64,000 nucleotides of DNA from Alphaproteobacteria bacterium (GCA_019232625.1 JAFANP010000055.1:1-64000); one strand, 5' to 3'. Numbered from the stretch's first letter, positions 27,070 through 37,611 are shown. Numbers and translations are program-made. The notes: generated by a model from the letters alone, not told the origin.

Positions 27070-28451
27070 GCGGCGAACGAGTCCCGCTGGCGACCCCGCC
27101 GCGGATCGGCGCGCTTCCGAGCCTTCCGCTGTTCCACAACCTTCGCGACCGCAAGGCGCTCGTCGTCGGCGGCTCGGAAGGGGCGGACTGGAAGGCGGAG
27201 CTGCTCGCCGCCGCCGGGTCCGACGTCGTGCGGGTGGCCGGGCAATGGCATTCGGACGACCTCAACGGCGCGGCGATCGCCGTCGCCGACCTTCCCGACG
27301 AGGCGGAGGCGCGGCGCTTCGCCGCCGCCGCCCGCGCCGCCGGCGTGCCGGTCAATCTGATCGACCGTACCGAACTGTGCGACTTCCAGTTCGGCACGAT
27401 CCTCAACCGCGACCCCGTCGTCCTCGCAATCTCCACGTCCGGCGCGGCGCCGATGCTGGGCCAGTCGATCCGCGCTCGGCTGGAGGCGGTGCTGCCGGCG
27501 GGCCTCGCCGCGTGGGCGAGGGCGGCGCAGGAATGGCGTCCGCGCGTCAAGGCGCTGCTGGCGGATGCGCGCGACCGCAAGGCCTTCTGGCGGCGCTTCA
27601 CCGACGCCGCCTGGGCGCGGGCGGAGGAGGCGCCGAAGGAAGCGGACTTCGCGGCGTTCGTCGAGGGGGAGGCGGGGAATCCTCGCGGCTCCGTCACCCT
27701 GGTCGGCGCCGGGCCCGGCGATCCGGAGCTGCTGACGCTGAAGGCGGTGCGCGCGCTGCAACGCGCCACGACCATCCTCTACGACGATCTCGTCGGCCCG
27801 GGCGTGCTGGAGCTCGCCCGCCGCGAGGCGAAGAGGATCGCCGTCGGCAAGAGCGGCGGCGGGCCCTCCTGCCGCCAGTCGGAGATCGACGCCCTTCTCG
27901 TCGACCTGGCGCGGGCCGGCGAGACCGTGGTTCGCCTCAAGGGCGGCGACCCGACGATCTTCGGCCGGGCCGCCGAGGAGCTGGCCGCCTGCCGCGCCGC
28001 CGGCGTCGCCGTCGCGATGATACCGGGCATCTCCGCGGGGCAGGCGGCGGCGGCCTCGCTCGGACTCTCCCTTACCGAGCGGCAGCGGGCCCGGCGCGTC
28101 CAGTTCGTCACCGGCCACGGCGCCGACGGGCGGCTCCCCGCCGATATCGACTGGGGCGCCATCGCCGACCGCAAGGCGACGACCCTCCTCTACATGCCGC
28201 GCGCGACGCTCGGGGCCTTCGTCCGCAAGGCCCTGGCGAAGGGGCTCGACCCCGCCACCCCCGCGGTCGCCGCGGCCAGCGTCTCGCTTCCGGGCGAGGC
28301 CCATGCCGCCGGGACGCTGGTCGAGATCGAGCGCCTCGCCGCCGGCCTGCCGCTTGGCGCGCCCGTGCTCATCGTCATCGGCTGGGTGGCGCGCGACCTC
28401 GCCGCCCAGCCCGCCTCGCTCCTCCCGTTCCCGAAAGCGCTCGCCTCATGA
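27066..28451 (+). CDS. cysG: Siroheme synthase (trifunctional)
   Basis: Makes siroheme for the sulfite reductase encoded downstream. 461 residues. The N-terminal part (about 20-210) is the precorrin-2 dehydrogenase/ferrochelatase ([16 protein letters not shown]). The C-terminal part (about 215-455) is uroporphyrinogen-III methyltransferase with [35 protein letters not shown] and [11 protein letters not shown]. Overlaps cysH by ATGA. Confidence 0.94.
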   Translation: MSGERVPLATPPRIGALPSLPLFHNLRDRKALVVGGSEGADWKAELLAAAGSDVVRVAGQWHSDDLNGAAIAVADLPDEAEARRFAAAARAAGVPVNLIDRTELCDFQFGTILNRDPVVLAISTSGAAPMLGQSIRARLEAVLPAGLAAWARAAQEWRPRVKALLADARDRKAFWRRFTDAAWARAEEAPKEADFAAFVEGEAGNPRGSVTLVGAGPGDPELLTLKAVRALQRATTILYDDLVGPGVLELARREAKRIAVGKSGGGPSCRQSEIDALLVDLARAGETVVRLKGGDPTIFGRAAEELAACRAAGVAVAMIPGISAGQAAAASLGLSLTERQRARRVQFVTGHGADGRLPADIDWGAIADRKATTLLYMPRATLGAFVRKALAKGLDPATPAVAAASVSLPGEAHAAGTLVEIERLAAGLPLGAPVLIVIGWVARDLAAQPASLLPFPKALAS

Positions 28452-29371
28452 ATGCCCCCGCCGCCTTCGGACAGCGCAGCCTCACCCATCTCGACGAGCT
28501 GGAAGCGGAGAGCATCGAGATCCTGCGCGAGGTGGTGGCCGAGACCGAAAAGCCGGTGATGCTCTATTCGGTGGGCAAGGATTCGGCGGTGATGCTCCAC
28601 CTCGCGCGGAAGGCCTTCTTTCCCGCGCCGCCGCCCTTTCCGCTGCTCCACGTCGACACGACCTGGAAGTTCCGCGACATGTACGCGCTGCGCGACCGCG
28701 TCGCTCGCGAGAGCGGGATGGAGCTGATCGTCCACCGCAACCCGGAGGCGGAGCGGCTCGGCATCAACCCGTTCGACGACGGCCCCGTCCACACCGACAT
28801 GTGGAAGACCGAGGGGCTGAAGCAGGCGCTCGACCTCCACGGCTTCGACGCGGCGTTCGGCGGCGCCCGCCGGGACGAGGAGAAGAGCCGGGCCAAGGAG
28901 CGGATCTTCTCCTTCCGCTCCGCCAGCCATCGCTGGGATCCGCGCAACCAGCGGCCCGAGCTGTGGAGCCTCTACAATGCCAGGAAGGGGCCGAAGGAGA
29001 CGATCCGCGTCTTCCCTATGTCCAACTGGACCGAGCTCGACGTCTGGCAATATATCTACGCCGAGGGCGTGCCGATCGTGCCGCTCTACCTTGCCGCGCC
29101 GCGCCCGACGGTGGAGCGCGACGGCCTGCTCCTGATGGTCGACGACGAGCGGTTCCGGCTGCGCGACGGCGAGGTGCCCGTCGAGCGCTCGATCCGCTTC
29201 AGGACGCTGGGCTGCTATCCGCTGACCGGCGCGGTGGAGAGCGACGCCGCCACCCTGCCGGAGGTGATCCGCGAGATGCTCGTCGTCTCGACTTCGGAGC
29301 GGCAGGGGCGGGCGATCGACCGGGACGGCGGCGCCAGCATGGAGCGCAAGAAGCAGGAAGGCTATTTCTGA
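28448..29371 (+). CDS. cysD: Sulfate adenylyltransferase subunit 2
   Basis: Catalytic ATP-sulfurylase subunit forming APS from sulfate and ATP. 307 residues. The PP-loop [27 protein letters not shown], and the C-terminal [19 protein letters not shown] match CysD. It overlaps cysG by ATGA and touches cysN (TGATG). Confidence 0.96.
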   Translation: MNAPAAFGQRSLTHLDELEAESIEILREVVAETEKPVMLYSVGKDSAVMLHLARKAFFPAPPPFPLLHVDTTWKFRDMYALRDRVARESGMELIVHRNPEAERLGINPFDDGPVHTDMWKTEGLKQALDLHGFDAAFGGARRDEEKSRAKERIFSFRSASHRWDPRNQRPELWSLYNARKGPKETIRVFPMSNWTELDVWQYIYAEGVPIVPLYLAAPRPTVERDGLLLMVDDERFRLRDGEVPVERSIRFRTLGCYPLTGAVESDAATLPEVIREMLVVSTSERQGRAIDRDGGASMERKKQEGYF

Positions 29372-31032
29372 TGGCGACCGCCTTCCGCAGCGAAGACGGC
29401 GCCGACGAGGCGCGCCGCGAGGTGGACGCCTATATCGAGGCGAGCGCGCGCAAGTCGCTGCTGCGCTTCATCACCTGCGGGTCGGTGGACGACGGAAAGT
29501 CGACCCTGATCGGCCGGCTGCTCTACGATTCAAGGCTGCTGTTCGAGGACCAGCTCGCCGCGCTGGAGAGCGACAGCCGCCGATCCGGGAACGTCGCGGA
29601 GGGGCTCGACCTGTCGCTGCTCGTCGACGGTCTCGCCGCCGAGCGCGAGCAGGGCATCACCATCGACGTCGCCTACCGCTTCTTCGCGACCGGGCGGCGC
29701 AAGTTCATCGTCGCCGACACGCCCGGCCACGAGCAATATACGCGCAACATGGTGACGGGCGCCTCCACGGCCGACCTCGCCGTGATCCTGGTCGACGCCA
29801 CCAAGGGCGTGCTGACGCAGACCCGCCGCCACTCCTTCCTCGTCCACCTGCTCGGCATCCGCAACCTCGTCCTCGCGGTCAACAAGATGGACCTCGCCGG
29901 CTACGACGAGGCGATTTTCTCGTCGGTGGTCGCGGACTATCGGCGCTTCGCGCGCGAGGCGGGGATCGAAGGCTTCACCGCCATTCCGATGGTCGGCCTC
30001 ACCGGCGACAACGTCACCAGCCGCTCGGAAAGGATGGGCTGGTATGACGGGCCGTCCCTGCTCGAGCATCTGGAGACGGTGCCGGCCGCTCCGCGGGCGC
30101 TCGCCGCAGAGCCTTTCCGGATGGCCGTCCAGTGGGTCAACCGCCCGTCGGCGGACTTCCGCGGCTATGCCGGGCGGATCGCCAGCGGACGGATCCGCGT
30201 CGGCGACGAGATCGCCGTCCTCCCCGCCGGCCGCCGCTCGCGGGTGAGCCGCATCGTCACCTTCGACGGCGACCTCGACCAGGCCAAGGCCGGCCAGTCG
30301 GTGACGCTCACCCTCGCCGACCCGGTCGACTGCGCGCGCGGCGACCTGATCGCCGCGCCCGAGGGCACCCCGCCGGCGGTGCAGCGTATCGGCGCCACCC
30401 TGGTGTGGATGGGGGAGGAGGCGCTGGCACCTCGGCGGGCCTATGCGCTGAAGATCGGCGCGCGCACCCTCAACGCCACGGTGAGCCGGCTGCGCGCCCT
30501 CGTCGACGTCAACTCGCTCGACGAGCGTCCGGCGGCGACGCTCGCCCTCAACGACATCGGCCGGGTCGAGATCGACCTCGACCGGCCGATACCCGGCATC
30601 CCCTACGCGGAGAGCCGGCGGCTCGGCGGCTTCATCCTCATCGACCGGCTCACCCACGCGACGGTCGCGGCCGGCCTCGTCGAGGACTTTCCGCTCGACT
30701 CCGGACGCGGGGACGGCGCGGCGGAGGGGGCGATATTGTGGCTGGCGGGCGACGACCGGGCGGAGCGCGCCCGCCGCCGCGCGGCGCGGTCGCGGGCGAT
30801 CGGACGGACGGTGGCGATCCTCGACGAGGCGACGCTCGCCGCGCTCAACGGCGACCTCGGCGAAGCCGACCGCGGCGAGAAGCTGCGGCGGGTGCGCGAG
30901 GTGGCGCGGCTGATCAGCGGCGCCGGCGCCGACGTGCTGATCGCCCTCGACGCCGCGCCGGAGGAGTCGCGGCCGGGCCGGCGGATCGAGCCCGGCGAGC
31001 CGGAGGAGGGGGAGGATATATGGGTGATCTGA
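29371..31032 (+). CDS. cysN: Sulfate adenylyltransferase subunit 1 with degenerate APS-kinase tail
   Basis: GTPase subunit that drives APS formation by CysD. 553 residues. GTPase motifs: GSVDDGKST (37-45), DTPGHEQY, NKMD; EF-Tu-like barrels follow to about residue 440. The last ~100 residues resemble a CysC APS kinase that has lost its P-loop: AILWLAGDDRAERARR where GLSGSGKST would be, then recognisable DLGEADRGEKLRRVREVARL and GADVLIAL before the end. It therefore lacks kinase activity and the C-terminal kinase half. This agrees with an APS-using CysH. Confidence 0.93.
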   Translation: MATAFRSEDGADEARREVDAYIEASARKSLLRFITCGSVDDGKSTLIGRLLYDSRLLFEDQLAALESDSRRSGNVAEGLDLSLLVDGLAAEREQGITIDVAYRFFATGRRKFIVADTPGHEQYTRNMVTGASTADLAVILVDATKGVLTQTRRHSFLVHLLGIRNLVLAVNKMDLAGYDEAIFSSVVADYRRFAREAGIEGFTAIPMVGLTGDNVTSRSERMGWYDGPSLLEHLETVPAAPRALAAEPFRMAVQWVNRPSADFRGYAGRIASGRIRVGDEIAVLPAGRRSRVSRIVTFDGDLDQAKAGQSVTLTLADPVDCARGDLIAAPEGTPPAVQRIGATLVWMGEEALAPRRAYALKIGARTLNATVSRLRALVDVNSLDERPAATLALNDIGRVEIDLDRPIPGIPYAESRRLGGFILIDRLTHATVAAGLVEDFPLDSGRGDGAAEGAILWLAGDDRAERARRRAARSRAIGRTVAILDEATLAALNGDLGEADRGEKLRRVREVARLISGAGADVLIALDAAPEESRPGRRIEPGEPEEGEDIWVI

Positions 31033-32867
31033 AGCCGCCGCCGCCGCGGCCCGAATCGGTCGCCGCCGCGATCGGCCGGCAGCTCTCGCCGGAGACCGCG
31101 CTGACGCTCGAGCAATGGCAGCATGTCGAGGCGCTCGCCCGCTCGGTCCAGCCGCCGCAGGCGCAGTGGATCAGCGGCTTCTTCGCCGGCCTCGACGCGG
31201 GGCTGCTGCGCGGCTCGGGCGCAGCGGCGCCGGAGCCCGCCGCAGCGCAAGGCCGGACGCTCACCATCCTCTACGGCAGCGAGACGGGCAACGGCCGGTC
31301 GCTCGCCAAGGCGCTTGCGTCCGAGGCGTCGGCGCGGGGCCTTTCCCCCCGCCTCGCCGACATGGCCGACTATAAGCGACAGGCGCTGAAGGAGGAGGAG
31401 GACCTCCTCGTCGTCGCAAGCACCCACGGCGAGGGCGACCCGCCCCAGCCCAGCCTCGCCTTCTTCGAATATCTCGAAGGGCCGCGCGCGCCCCGGCTCG
31501 AGCGGCTCCGCTTCTCGGTCCTGGCGCTGGGCGATTCGACCTACGAGAAATATTGCGAGGCGGGAAAGCGGATCGACCGCCGCCTCGAGGCGCTCGGCGC
31601 CACCCGCCTCCACGCGCGGGTCGATTGCGACGTGGATTATGACGATCCGGCGGCGCTGTGGAGCCGGGCGGTGCTGGACCGGCTCGCCGCGGACCTGGCC
31701 GCGCCGGCGCCGGCGCGCGGCGGCCCCGCGGCCTTCGCGACCGCGACCGCCCACGACCGGCGCAACCCGTTCTCCGCCGCGGTGCTGGAGAATATCGTCA
31801 TCGTCGGGCGCGGATCGACCAAGGAGACCCGCCACCTCGAGCTCGACCTCTCCGGCTCGGGCCTGAGCTACGAGCCCGGCGACGCGATCGGCATCGCCGC
31901 CGCCAACGACCCGGCCGTGGCGGCGACGCTGATCGAGGCGTGCGGCCTGGACGGCGGCGCGCCGGTGAGCGTGAAAGGCGAGGCGCTGACCTTGGCGGAA
32001 GCGCTTGCGCAGCGCTTCGAGATCGCCTTGGCCAGCCCCCGCTTCGTCGAGCAATGGGCGCGGCTGAGCGGGGCGGCGGAGCTCGCCGCCCTGCTCGGCG
32101 AGGATCGCGCCGCCGAGCGGGTGCGGTTCCTCCACGCCCATCACGTCGTCGACATCGTCCGGCGCTATCCGGTGCGGGGGATCGACGCCGAGGGCCTCCT
32201 CGCCGGGCTGAGGCCGCTCCAGCCAAGGCTCTATTCGATCGCGTCCAGCCTCGCCGCCATGCCGGACGAGGCGCACATCACCGTCGCGCCGGTGCGCTAC
32301 GCCCTTCACGGCGAGCCGCGCTGCGGCGTCGCCTCCGGGCAGCTTGCCGACCGGACCCAAATGGGCGACCGCCTGCCGGTCTACATCCAGCCCAATCCGC
32401 ATTTCCGGCTTCCGGCCGGGGACGCCCCGATCGTGATGATCGGCGCGGGCACCGGCGTCGCCCCCTATCGCGCCTTCCTCCAGGAGCGCGAGGCGAAGGG
32501 ACAGGCGTCGCGCGCCTGGCTGTTCCTCGGCGAGCGCAACTTCCGAAGCGACTTCCTCTACCAGACCGAATGGCAGGCGTGGCTCAAGGACGGCGTGCTG
32601 AGCCGCATGGACGTCGCCTTCTCGCGGGACCAGGCCGAGCGGATCTACGTCCAGCAGCGGATGGTGGAGCGCGGCAAGGAGCTGTTCGCCTGGCTCGAGG
32701 AGGGCGCGCACCTCTATGTCTGCGGCGATGCCGCCGCCCTGGCCCCCGACGTCCACGCGGCGCTGATCCGGATCGTCGGCGAGCAGGGCGGCCTGGATCG
32801 CGAGGCTGCCGAAGCCTATGTCGCGAACCTCGCCGCCGGGCAGCGCTACCAGCGCGACGTCTACTGA
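31020..32867 (+). CDS. cysJ: Sulfite reductase [NADPH] flavoprotein alpha-component
   Basis: Passes electrons from NADPH through FAD and FMN to the CysI hemoprotein. 615 residues from ATG 31020, overlapping cysN by 13 bp. Flavodoxin domain (about 80-220): LYGSETGNGRSLAKAL, STHGEGDPP, LGDSTYEKYC. FAD/NADPH reductase domain: RLYSIAS, GVASGQLADR, MIGAGTGVAPYRAFLQER and CGDA near the end; it ends QRYQRDVY. Full length for the family. Confidence 0.95.
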   Translation: MGDLKPPPPRPESVAAAIGRQLSPETALTLEQWQHVEALARSVQPPQAQWISGFFAGLDAGLLRGSGAAAPEPAAAQGRTLTILYGSETGNGRSLAKALASEASARGLSPRLADMADYKRQALKEEEDLLVVASTHGEGDPPQPSLAFFEYLEGPRAPRLERLRFSVLALGDSTYEKYCEAGKRIDRRLEALGATRLHARVDCDVDYDDPAALWSRAVLDRLAADLAAPAPARGGPAAFATATAHDRRNPFSAAVLENIVIVGRGSTKETRHLELDLSGSGLSYEPGDAIGIAAANDPAVAATLIEACGLDGGAPVSVKGEALTLAEALAQRFEIALASPRFVEQWARLSGAAELAALLGEDRAAERVRFLHAHHVVDIVRRYPVRGIDAEGLLAGLRPLQPRLYSIASSLAAMPDEAHITVAPVRYALHGEPRCGVASGQLADRTQMGDRLPVYIQPNPHFRLPAGDAPIVMIGAGTGVAPYRAFLQEREAKGQASRAWLFLGERNFRSDFLYQTEWQAWLKDGVLSRMDVAFSRDQAERIYVQQRMVERGKELFAWLEEGAHLYVCGDAAALAPDVHAALIRIVGEQGGLDREAAEAYVANLAAGQRYQRDVY

Positions 32868-32881
32868 CTCGCGGCCCCGGC

Positions 32882-34600
32882 ATGAACGCCTTCACCCCCC
32901 CGCCCGACCGAAGCAAGGACCTTTCGCAGCCGCTCGACCGGCTGGGCCCCGACGAGCGGATCAAATATCATTCGGATCATCTGCGCGGGACGATCGAGCA
33001 CAGCCTGCTGGACCGGATCAGCGGCGGCGTCGTCTTCGAAGACAACAAGCTGATGAAGTTCCACGGCATCTACCAGCAGGACGACCGCGACATACGCGAC
33101 GAGCGGCGGCGGCAGAAGCTGGAGCCGGCCTACAGCTTCATGGTGCGGGTGCGGCTTCCCGGAGGCGTGTGCACGCCGGACCAGTGGCTGAAGCTGGACT
33201 CGCTCGCCCGGGCCCATGGCGGCGACACGATCCGCCTGACCACGCGCCAGACCGTCCAGTTCCACTGGGTGCTGAAGGACGAGCTGAAGACGACCATCCA
33301 GGGGCTGCACGACGTTCTGCTCGACACCATCGCCGCCTGCGGCGACGATGCCCGCGGCGTCATGTGCACCGCCGACCCGCGCGACTCCCGCCTCCATGCG
33401 GAGGTGGCGGAACTGGCCAAGACGCTGAGCCGCCACGTCATCCCCCGCGCCCGCGCCTATCACGAGATATGGTACGGCAAGGAGCGCGTGGCGACGTCGG
33501 AGGAGGAGGAGGAGGAGCCCTTCTACGGCCGGACCTATTTGCCGCGTAAGTTCAAGATCGCCTTCGTCATCCCGCCGTCCAACGACGTCGACGTCTACAC
33601 GCAGGATCTCGGCTTCATCGCCATCGAGGGTCCGGGGGGGCTGGAAGGCTTCAACCTCGTCATCGGCGGCGGCATGGGCCGGTCCGACCAGGACCGGGAG
33701 ACCTATGCGCGGCTCGCCGACCCGATCGGCTTCGTTCCAAAGGACCGGCTGCTCGACGCCGCCGACGCCGTGATGGGCGTGCAGCGCGATTTCGGCAACC
33801 GGGTGGAGCGGTCGCGCGCGCGGTTCAAATATACGGTGGACGACAAGGGGCTGGATTTCGTCCGAGGCGAGATCGAGCGGCGGCTGGGCTCGCCGCTGGC
33901 GCCGCCCCGGCCCTTCGTCCTCGATTCGAACGGCGACGCCTTCGGCTGGCGCCAGGCGGAGGACGGACGCTGGAACGTCACCCTGCTCGTCGAGAGCGGG
34001 CGGATCGCGAACCGCCCCGGGCGGGCGACGATGGACGCGATCCGGGCGGTGGCGAAGGCGCACAAGGGCCATTTCCGGCTGACGCCCAACCAGAATCTGA
34101 TGATCGCCGGCGTGGCGCCGGAGGATCGGCCAGGGCTCGAAGCGCTGCTTGCCGGCCACGGCATCGCCGAGGACGGCGCCGGCGCCCTGCGCCGCAACGC
34201 CGTCGCCTGCGTCGCCTTGCCGACCTGCCCGCTCGCCATGGCGGAAGCGGAGCGCTACCTGCCCGGCTTCCTCGGCAAGGTCGAGCCGATCCTCGAGCGC
34301 CACGGCCTGGCCGGGGAGCCGGTGACGATGCGGATCAGCGGATGCCCGAACGGCTGCTCTCGCCCCTATGTGGCGGAGATCGCCCTCACCGGCCGGGCGC
34401 CGGGCAAGTACAACCTCTGGCTCGGCGGCGGCTTCCACGGCGAGCGGCTGGCGCGCCTCTATCGCGAGAATATCGGCGAGGAGACGATCCTCGAGATCCT
34501 CGACGAGGCGCTCGGCCGCTATGCCGCGGAGCGGACGCCGGGCGAGCGGTTCGGCGATTATCTGTGGCGGACGGGCTATGTCGCCGCCGAGACCGTCTAG
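32882..34600 (+). CDS. cysI: Sulfite reductase hemoprotein beta-component
   Basis: Six-electron reduction of sulfite to sulfide at a coupled [4Fe-4S]-siroheme centre. 572 residues. The cluster ligands are Cys443 and Cys449 (ACVALPTCPL), Cys488 and Cys492 (SGCPNGCSRP). Substrate/siroheme-binding basic segments include RLTTRQTVQFHW and FRLTPNQN. Last gene of the operon; a strong hairpin follows. Confidence 0.95.
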   Translation: MNAFTPPPDRSKDLSQPLDRLGPDERIKYHSDHLRGTIEHSLLDRISGGVVFEDNKLMKFHGIYQQDDRDIRDERRRQKLEPAYSFMVRVRLPGGVCTPDQWLKLDSLARAHGGDTIRLTTRQTVQFHWVLKDELKTTIQGLHDVLLDTIAACGDDARGVMCTADPRDSRLHAEVAELAKTLSRHVIPRARAYHEIWYGKERVATSEEEEEEPFYGRTYLPRKFKIAFVIPPSNDVDVYTQDLGFIAIEGPGGLEGFNLVIGGGMGRSDQDRETYARLADPIGFVPKDRLLDAADAVMGVQRDFGNRVERSRARFKYTVDDKGLDFVRGEIERRLGSPLAPPRPFVLDSNGDAFGWRQAEDGRWNVTLLVESGRIANRPGRATMDAIRAVAKAHKGHFRLTPNQNLMIAGVAPEDRPGLEALLAGHGIAEDGAGALRRNAVACVALPTCPLAMAEAERYLPGFLGKVEPILERHGLAGEPVTMRISGCPNGCSRPYVAEIALTGRAPGKYNLWLGGGFHGERLARLYRENIGEETILEILDEALGRYAAERTPGERFGDYLWRTGYVAAETV

Positions 34601-34637
34601 GGCGTCCTTCCCGATCTCCTAGCCGGGAGGGATGCTC

Positions 34638-34667
34638 GGGGCTCCGGTTTGCGAGGACCGGAGCCCC
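34638..34667. terminator. Bidirectional terminator between cysI and the TonB receptor gene
   Basis: Perfect 11-bp arms GGGGCTCCGGT (34638-34648) and ACCGGAGCCCC (34657-34667), 8-base loop, followed by TTC. It lies between two convergent stops. Confidence 0.75.
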
Positions 34668-34674
34668 TTCGGCA

Positions 34675-37128
34675 TCAGAAGCGCACGGCCAGCGTCACGC
34701 CGTAGGTGCGCGGGTCGCCGGGCTGGCCGACGACGAGGCCGGTGCTCCCCGACTGGGTCGCCAGCACCTCGAAATAATGGGTGTCGAAGGCGTTGCGCAG
34801 CCAAGCGGAGAGGTTCCAGCCGTCGTTCCACCGATAGCCGACGCGGAAGTTCGCCAGCGAATAGCCGTTCACGTCGGTATAGGCCGAGCGGGAGGGGTTG
34901 GACGAGAAGCGGGAGCGGTAGCTTCCGTCGTACCCGACGAAGACCTCGCCGTCGACGCCGAGCAGCCCGGCCGGCGCCGAATATTCGCCGCCCCAGGACG
35001 CCGACCAGCGCGAGATCCCGGGAAGCCACTGGCCCGATATGTCGCAATTGGCCGGACTGAAGCCGCCCGGCGTCCCTGGAGGGCTCGGCGGATTGGCGGC
35101 GGTCGCGGCGGTGCCGCCGGACAGCTCGGGCGGGCAGGGCGCATCGGTGAAGCGCACATATTCGTGATCGGTGAAGGCGCCGTTGAAGTAGAGGCTGAGG
35201 CCGCGGACGGGGCGGAGGGCGGAATCGATCTCGACGCCGCGGACTCGGACCTTCTCGGCATTGGCGAGATAGCCGCGCAGAACGCCCAATTGCCCGTTGG
35301 TGACGGTCGCCTGATAGTCGCCGATCTCGGTCCAGAAGCCGGCGATGTTGAGCGTCGCCCTGCCGGCGAGCGGCTGCGTCTTCAGCCCCACCTCGTAATG
35401 CCGCACGCGCTCGGGCTTCACGCTCGCCGCGCTGAGGATCGGTTGGTTCGCGGCGTCGAGCGGAAGCCCGGAGAGGTTGATGCCGCCCGATTTGAACGTC
35501 CGCGCATAGGTGGCGTAGGCCATCACCCGGTCGCTCAGCTGGAACGAGGCGGTGAAGTCGGCCGAAACGTTCCAGTCGCTGAACTTCGCGCGATAGCTTT
35601 GCGGCGACAATTGGCTCAGCTGCTGCGCGGTGAGCGCCGTGCCGGTGCCGTTGGTGACCGTCGCCACGTACGAGCCGTTCTTGCGGTCGTAATTGACCCT
35701 GAGGCCCGGCTGCAGGCGAAGCCGGTCGGTCACCCGCCAGCTGAGCTGGCCGAAGGCGGCGACGCTGGTGTTGCTGAAATCGATGTCGTTCTCCGAGGTT
35801 AGGCCGTTCAGAACCGCGGGGTTGGTGCCGCTCGGGCCGAGCAGCCAGCGGCTCGCCGCCGGACCCTGGCGCTGAAGGCCGGACGTGTGGAGCGTCTGGT
35901 GGAACGCGAACAGGCCGGCCACGTAGTCGAGCCGCCGCTTGCCGTTGGAGGCGATGCGGAATTCCTGCGTCCATTGCTGCTGGCGGGACGGATTGGCCGA
36001 GACGGTGGTGATCGGAAGGCCGGTGAAGTCGCGGTCGTTCGAGGGGTCCCAGTTCCAGAAGCGGAAGGCGCTCACCGAGGTGAGGGTGGCGGCGCCGAGA
36101 TCATATTCGGCGCGGAGCGCCGCGCCGCCGAGCTCCTGGTGGGCGCGAAGCTCGGTATCGAGATCGGTCAGCCGGTCGAAGGGGTCGGTGCTCGGCGGCG
36201 CGTAGCCGAAGGCGGCGGCGAGGGCGGCGAACTGGCGGTTGAGCGGCCGCTGCGTGGCCCCGGTGCGCACGTAGATCTGGGCGCAGCATTCCGGGTTCTG
36301 GCGGTTGTAGTCGCCGGAGAGGGTCAGATCGAGGCTCGGCGTGGCGCGCACCAGGATCTGGCCGCGCACCCCGACATTGTCCTGTCCGTTGACCCAGCGG
36401 CCGCTGGTGACGTTGAAGATCGTGCCGCGCCGCTTGGTCAACGATCCCGCCAGGCGGAAGGCGACCGTGTCCCCGAGGATCGGCCCGGAGACCGAGGTCT
36501 TGAGCTGCCGGAAGTCGAGATTGCCGACCGAAGCCTCGCCTCGCGCCTGCCAGGTGAAGCTCGGCGCACGCGTGGTGATGTTGATGGCGCCGGCGGTCGT
36601 GTTCTTGCCGTAGAGCGTGCCCTGCGGCCCGCGCAGCACCTCCATCCGCTCGACGTCGAGGAAATCGAACGTCGCGGCGGCGATGCGGCTGTAATAGACC
36701 TGGTCGACATAGATGCCGACGCCCTGCTCGATGCCGTCGTTGGTGAGGCCGAACGGGGCGCCGAGCCCGCGTATGTTGGCGGCGCTGTTGCGGGGGTTGG
36801 TCGAGTAGAAGGTCAGCGTCGGCTGGATCTGGGTGAGGCGGCTGACATTGTAGCTGCCCGTACGTTCGAGTTGCGCCCCGGTTACGACCGACACGGCGAT
36901 CGGCACCTGCTGAAGGCTTTCGTCGCGGCGGCGGGCGGTGACGACGATCACCCCGTCGTCCTCGGTAGCGGGGACGGCGGCCTCCGGCGGGACCGGCGCC
37001 GGGGAGGAGTCCGCCTGCGCGTCGGCCGGTGTGGAGGCGAGGAGCGCCAGCGCGGCCGCGCCCGCCAGCCATGCGGCATGGCGGCGGTCCGGCAGGGGCG
37101 CTGCGGACGGGGACTTCGTGAGCCTCAT
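34675..37128 (-). CDS. TonB-dependent outer-membrane receptor
   Basis: 817 residues from ATG 37128 with GGAG upstream; the frame continues to 37494 without a good start. Signal peptide about 1-38 (LAGAAALALLASTPADAQA). Plug domain about 55-170 starting DDGVIVVTARRRDESLQQVP, then the 22-strand barrel ending GDPRTYGVTLAVRF. The plug type (ARRRDESLQQVP) is that of the sphingomonad IroE/FyuA-like receptors. Sitting between the cys assimilation and sulfate uptake operons, it may import an organosulfur compound (inference). It is the longest gene of the sulfur region on the minus strand. Confidence 0.92.
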   Translation of the reverse strand: MRLTKSPSAAPLPDRRHAAWLAGAAALALLASTPADAQADSSPAPVPPEAAVPATEDDGVIVVTARRRDESLQQVPIAVSVVTGAQLERTGSYNVSRLTQIQPTLTFYSTNPRNSAANIRGLGAPFGLTNDGIEQGVGIYVDQVYYSRIAAATFDFLDVERMEVLRGPQGTLYGKNTTAGAINITTRAPSFTWQARGEASVGNLDFRQLKTSVSGPILGDTVAFRLAGSLTKRRGTIFNVTSGRWVNGQDNVGVRGQILVRATPSLDLTLSGDYNRQNPECCAQIYVRTGATQRPLNRQFAALAAAFGYAPPSTDPFDRLTDLDTELRAHQELGGAALRAEYDLGAATLTSVSAFRFWNWDPSNDRDFTGLPITTVSANPSRQQQWTQEFRIASNGKRRLDYVAGLFAFHQTLHTSGLQRQGPAASRWLLGPSGTNPAVLNGLTSENDIDFSNTSVAAFGQLSWRVTDRLRLQPGLRVNYDRKNGSYVATVTNGTGTALTAQQLSQLSPQSYRAKFSDWNVSADFTASFQLSDRVMAYATYARTFKSGGINLSGLPLDAANQPILSAASVKPERVRHYEVGLKTQPLAGRATLNIAGFWTEIGDYQATVTNGQLGVLRGYLANAEKVRVRGVEIDSALRPVRGLSLYFNGAFTDHEYVRFTDAPCPPELSGGTAATAANPPSPPGTPGGFSPANCDISGQWLPGISRWSASWGGEYSAPAGLLGVDGEVFVGYDGSYRSRFSSNPSRSAYTDVNGYSLANFRVGYRWNDGWNLSAWLRNAFDTHYFEVLATQSGSTGLVVGQPGDPRTYGVTLAVRF

Positions 37129-37486
37129 GAGCGTCTCCGGGTGAGTCGGTATGTTGAGGAGAAACTCTACCGATGACGTTGACAATAGGCCGCCGCAGAA
37201 AGCGTCAAACTTCCGCGCTGCCGCGGCGGAAGGAGACAAAGCTGCCCCGGCGGGGCGGCGCGACGGCAAAATTCGGCTCCCGCGGGCCCGGCCGCTCCCG
37301 CGCGCGCGCCTAGAAGCCCGCCGCTCACCGGGGCGACCGGCAGAATCTTTCCCGGCCGGGCGCACCCGCAGCGTGAATTGCTCTTTCCCGTGGTGGCCGC
37401 GCAACGGTACTGCTTTTTTGGATGCAGCTATTGTCCACCCGAGTGGTTGACTATGTTGCGAGCCTGAATCGGAAGGAGGAGTGAAG

Positions 37487-37546
37487 ATGCGCAACGCCGC
37501 CCGGATCGCCCGGCTTCCAGTCGCTTCCGCTCCTCCCCGCGGCTGA
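37487..37546 (+). CDS. Possible 19-codon leader ORF upstream of cysT
   Basis: ATG 37487 with an ideal ribosome site (AAGGAGGAGTGAAG) opens a 19-residue frame MRNAARIARLPVASAPPRG that stops at 37544-37546. The cysT frame overlaps this stop in another phase and has no ATG, GTG or TTG between the in-frame stop at 37465 and ATG 37612. Either it is a leader coupled to a CTG start (37543), or one base is wrong and this is the true N-terminus of CysT. The rest of the 483-bp gap 37129-37611 shows no gene. Confidence 0.4.
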   Translation: MRNAARIARLPVASAPPRG

Positions 37547-37611
37547 CGGCGGCCGCCGTTCCCGCTCCGCTCCGCCGCGCGCGTTCGGCGCTCCCGGGCT
37601 TCGGCCTGTCG

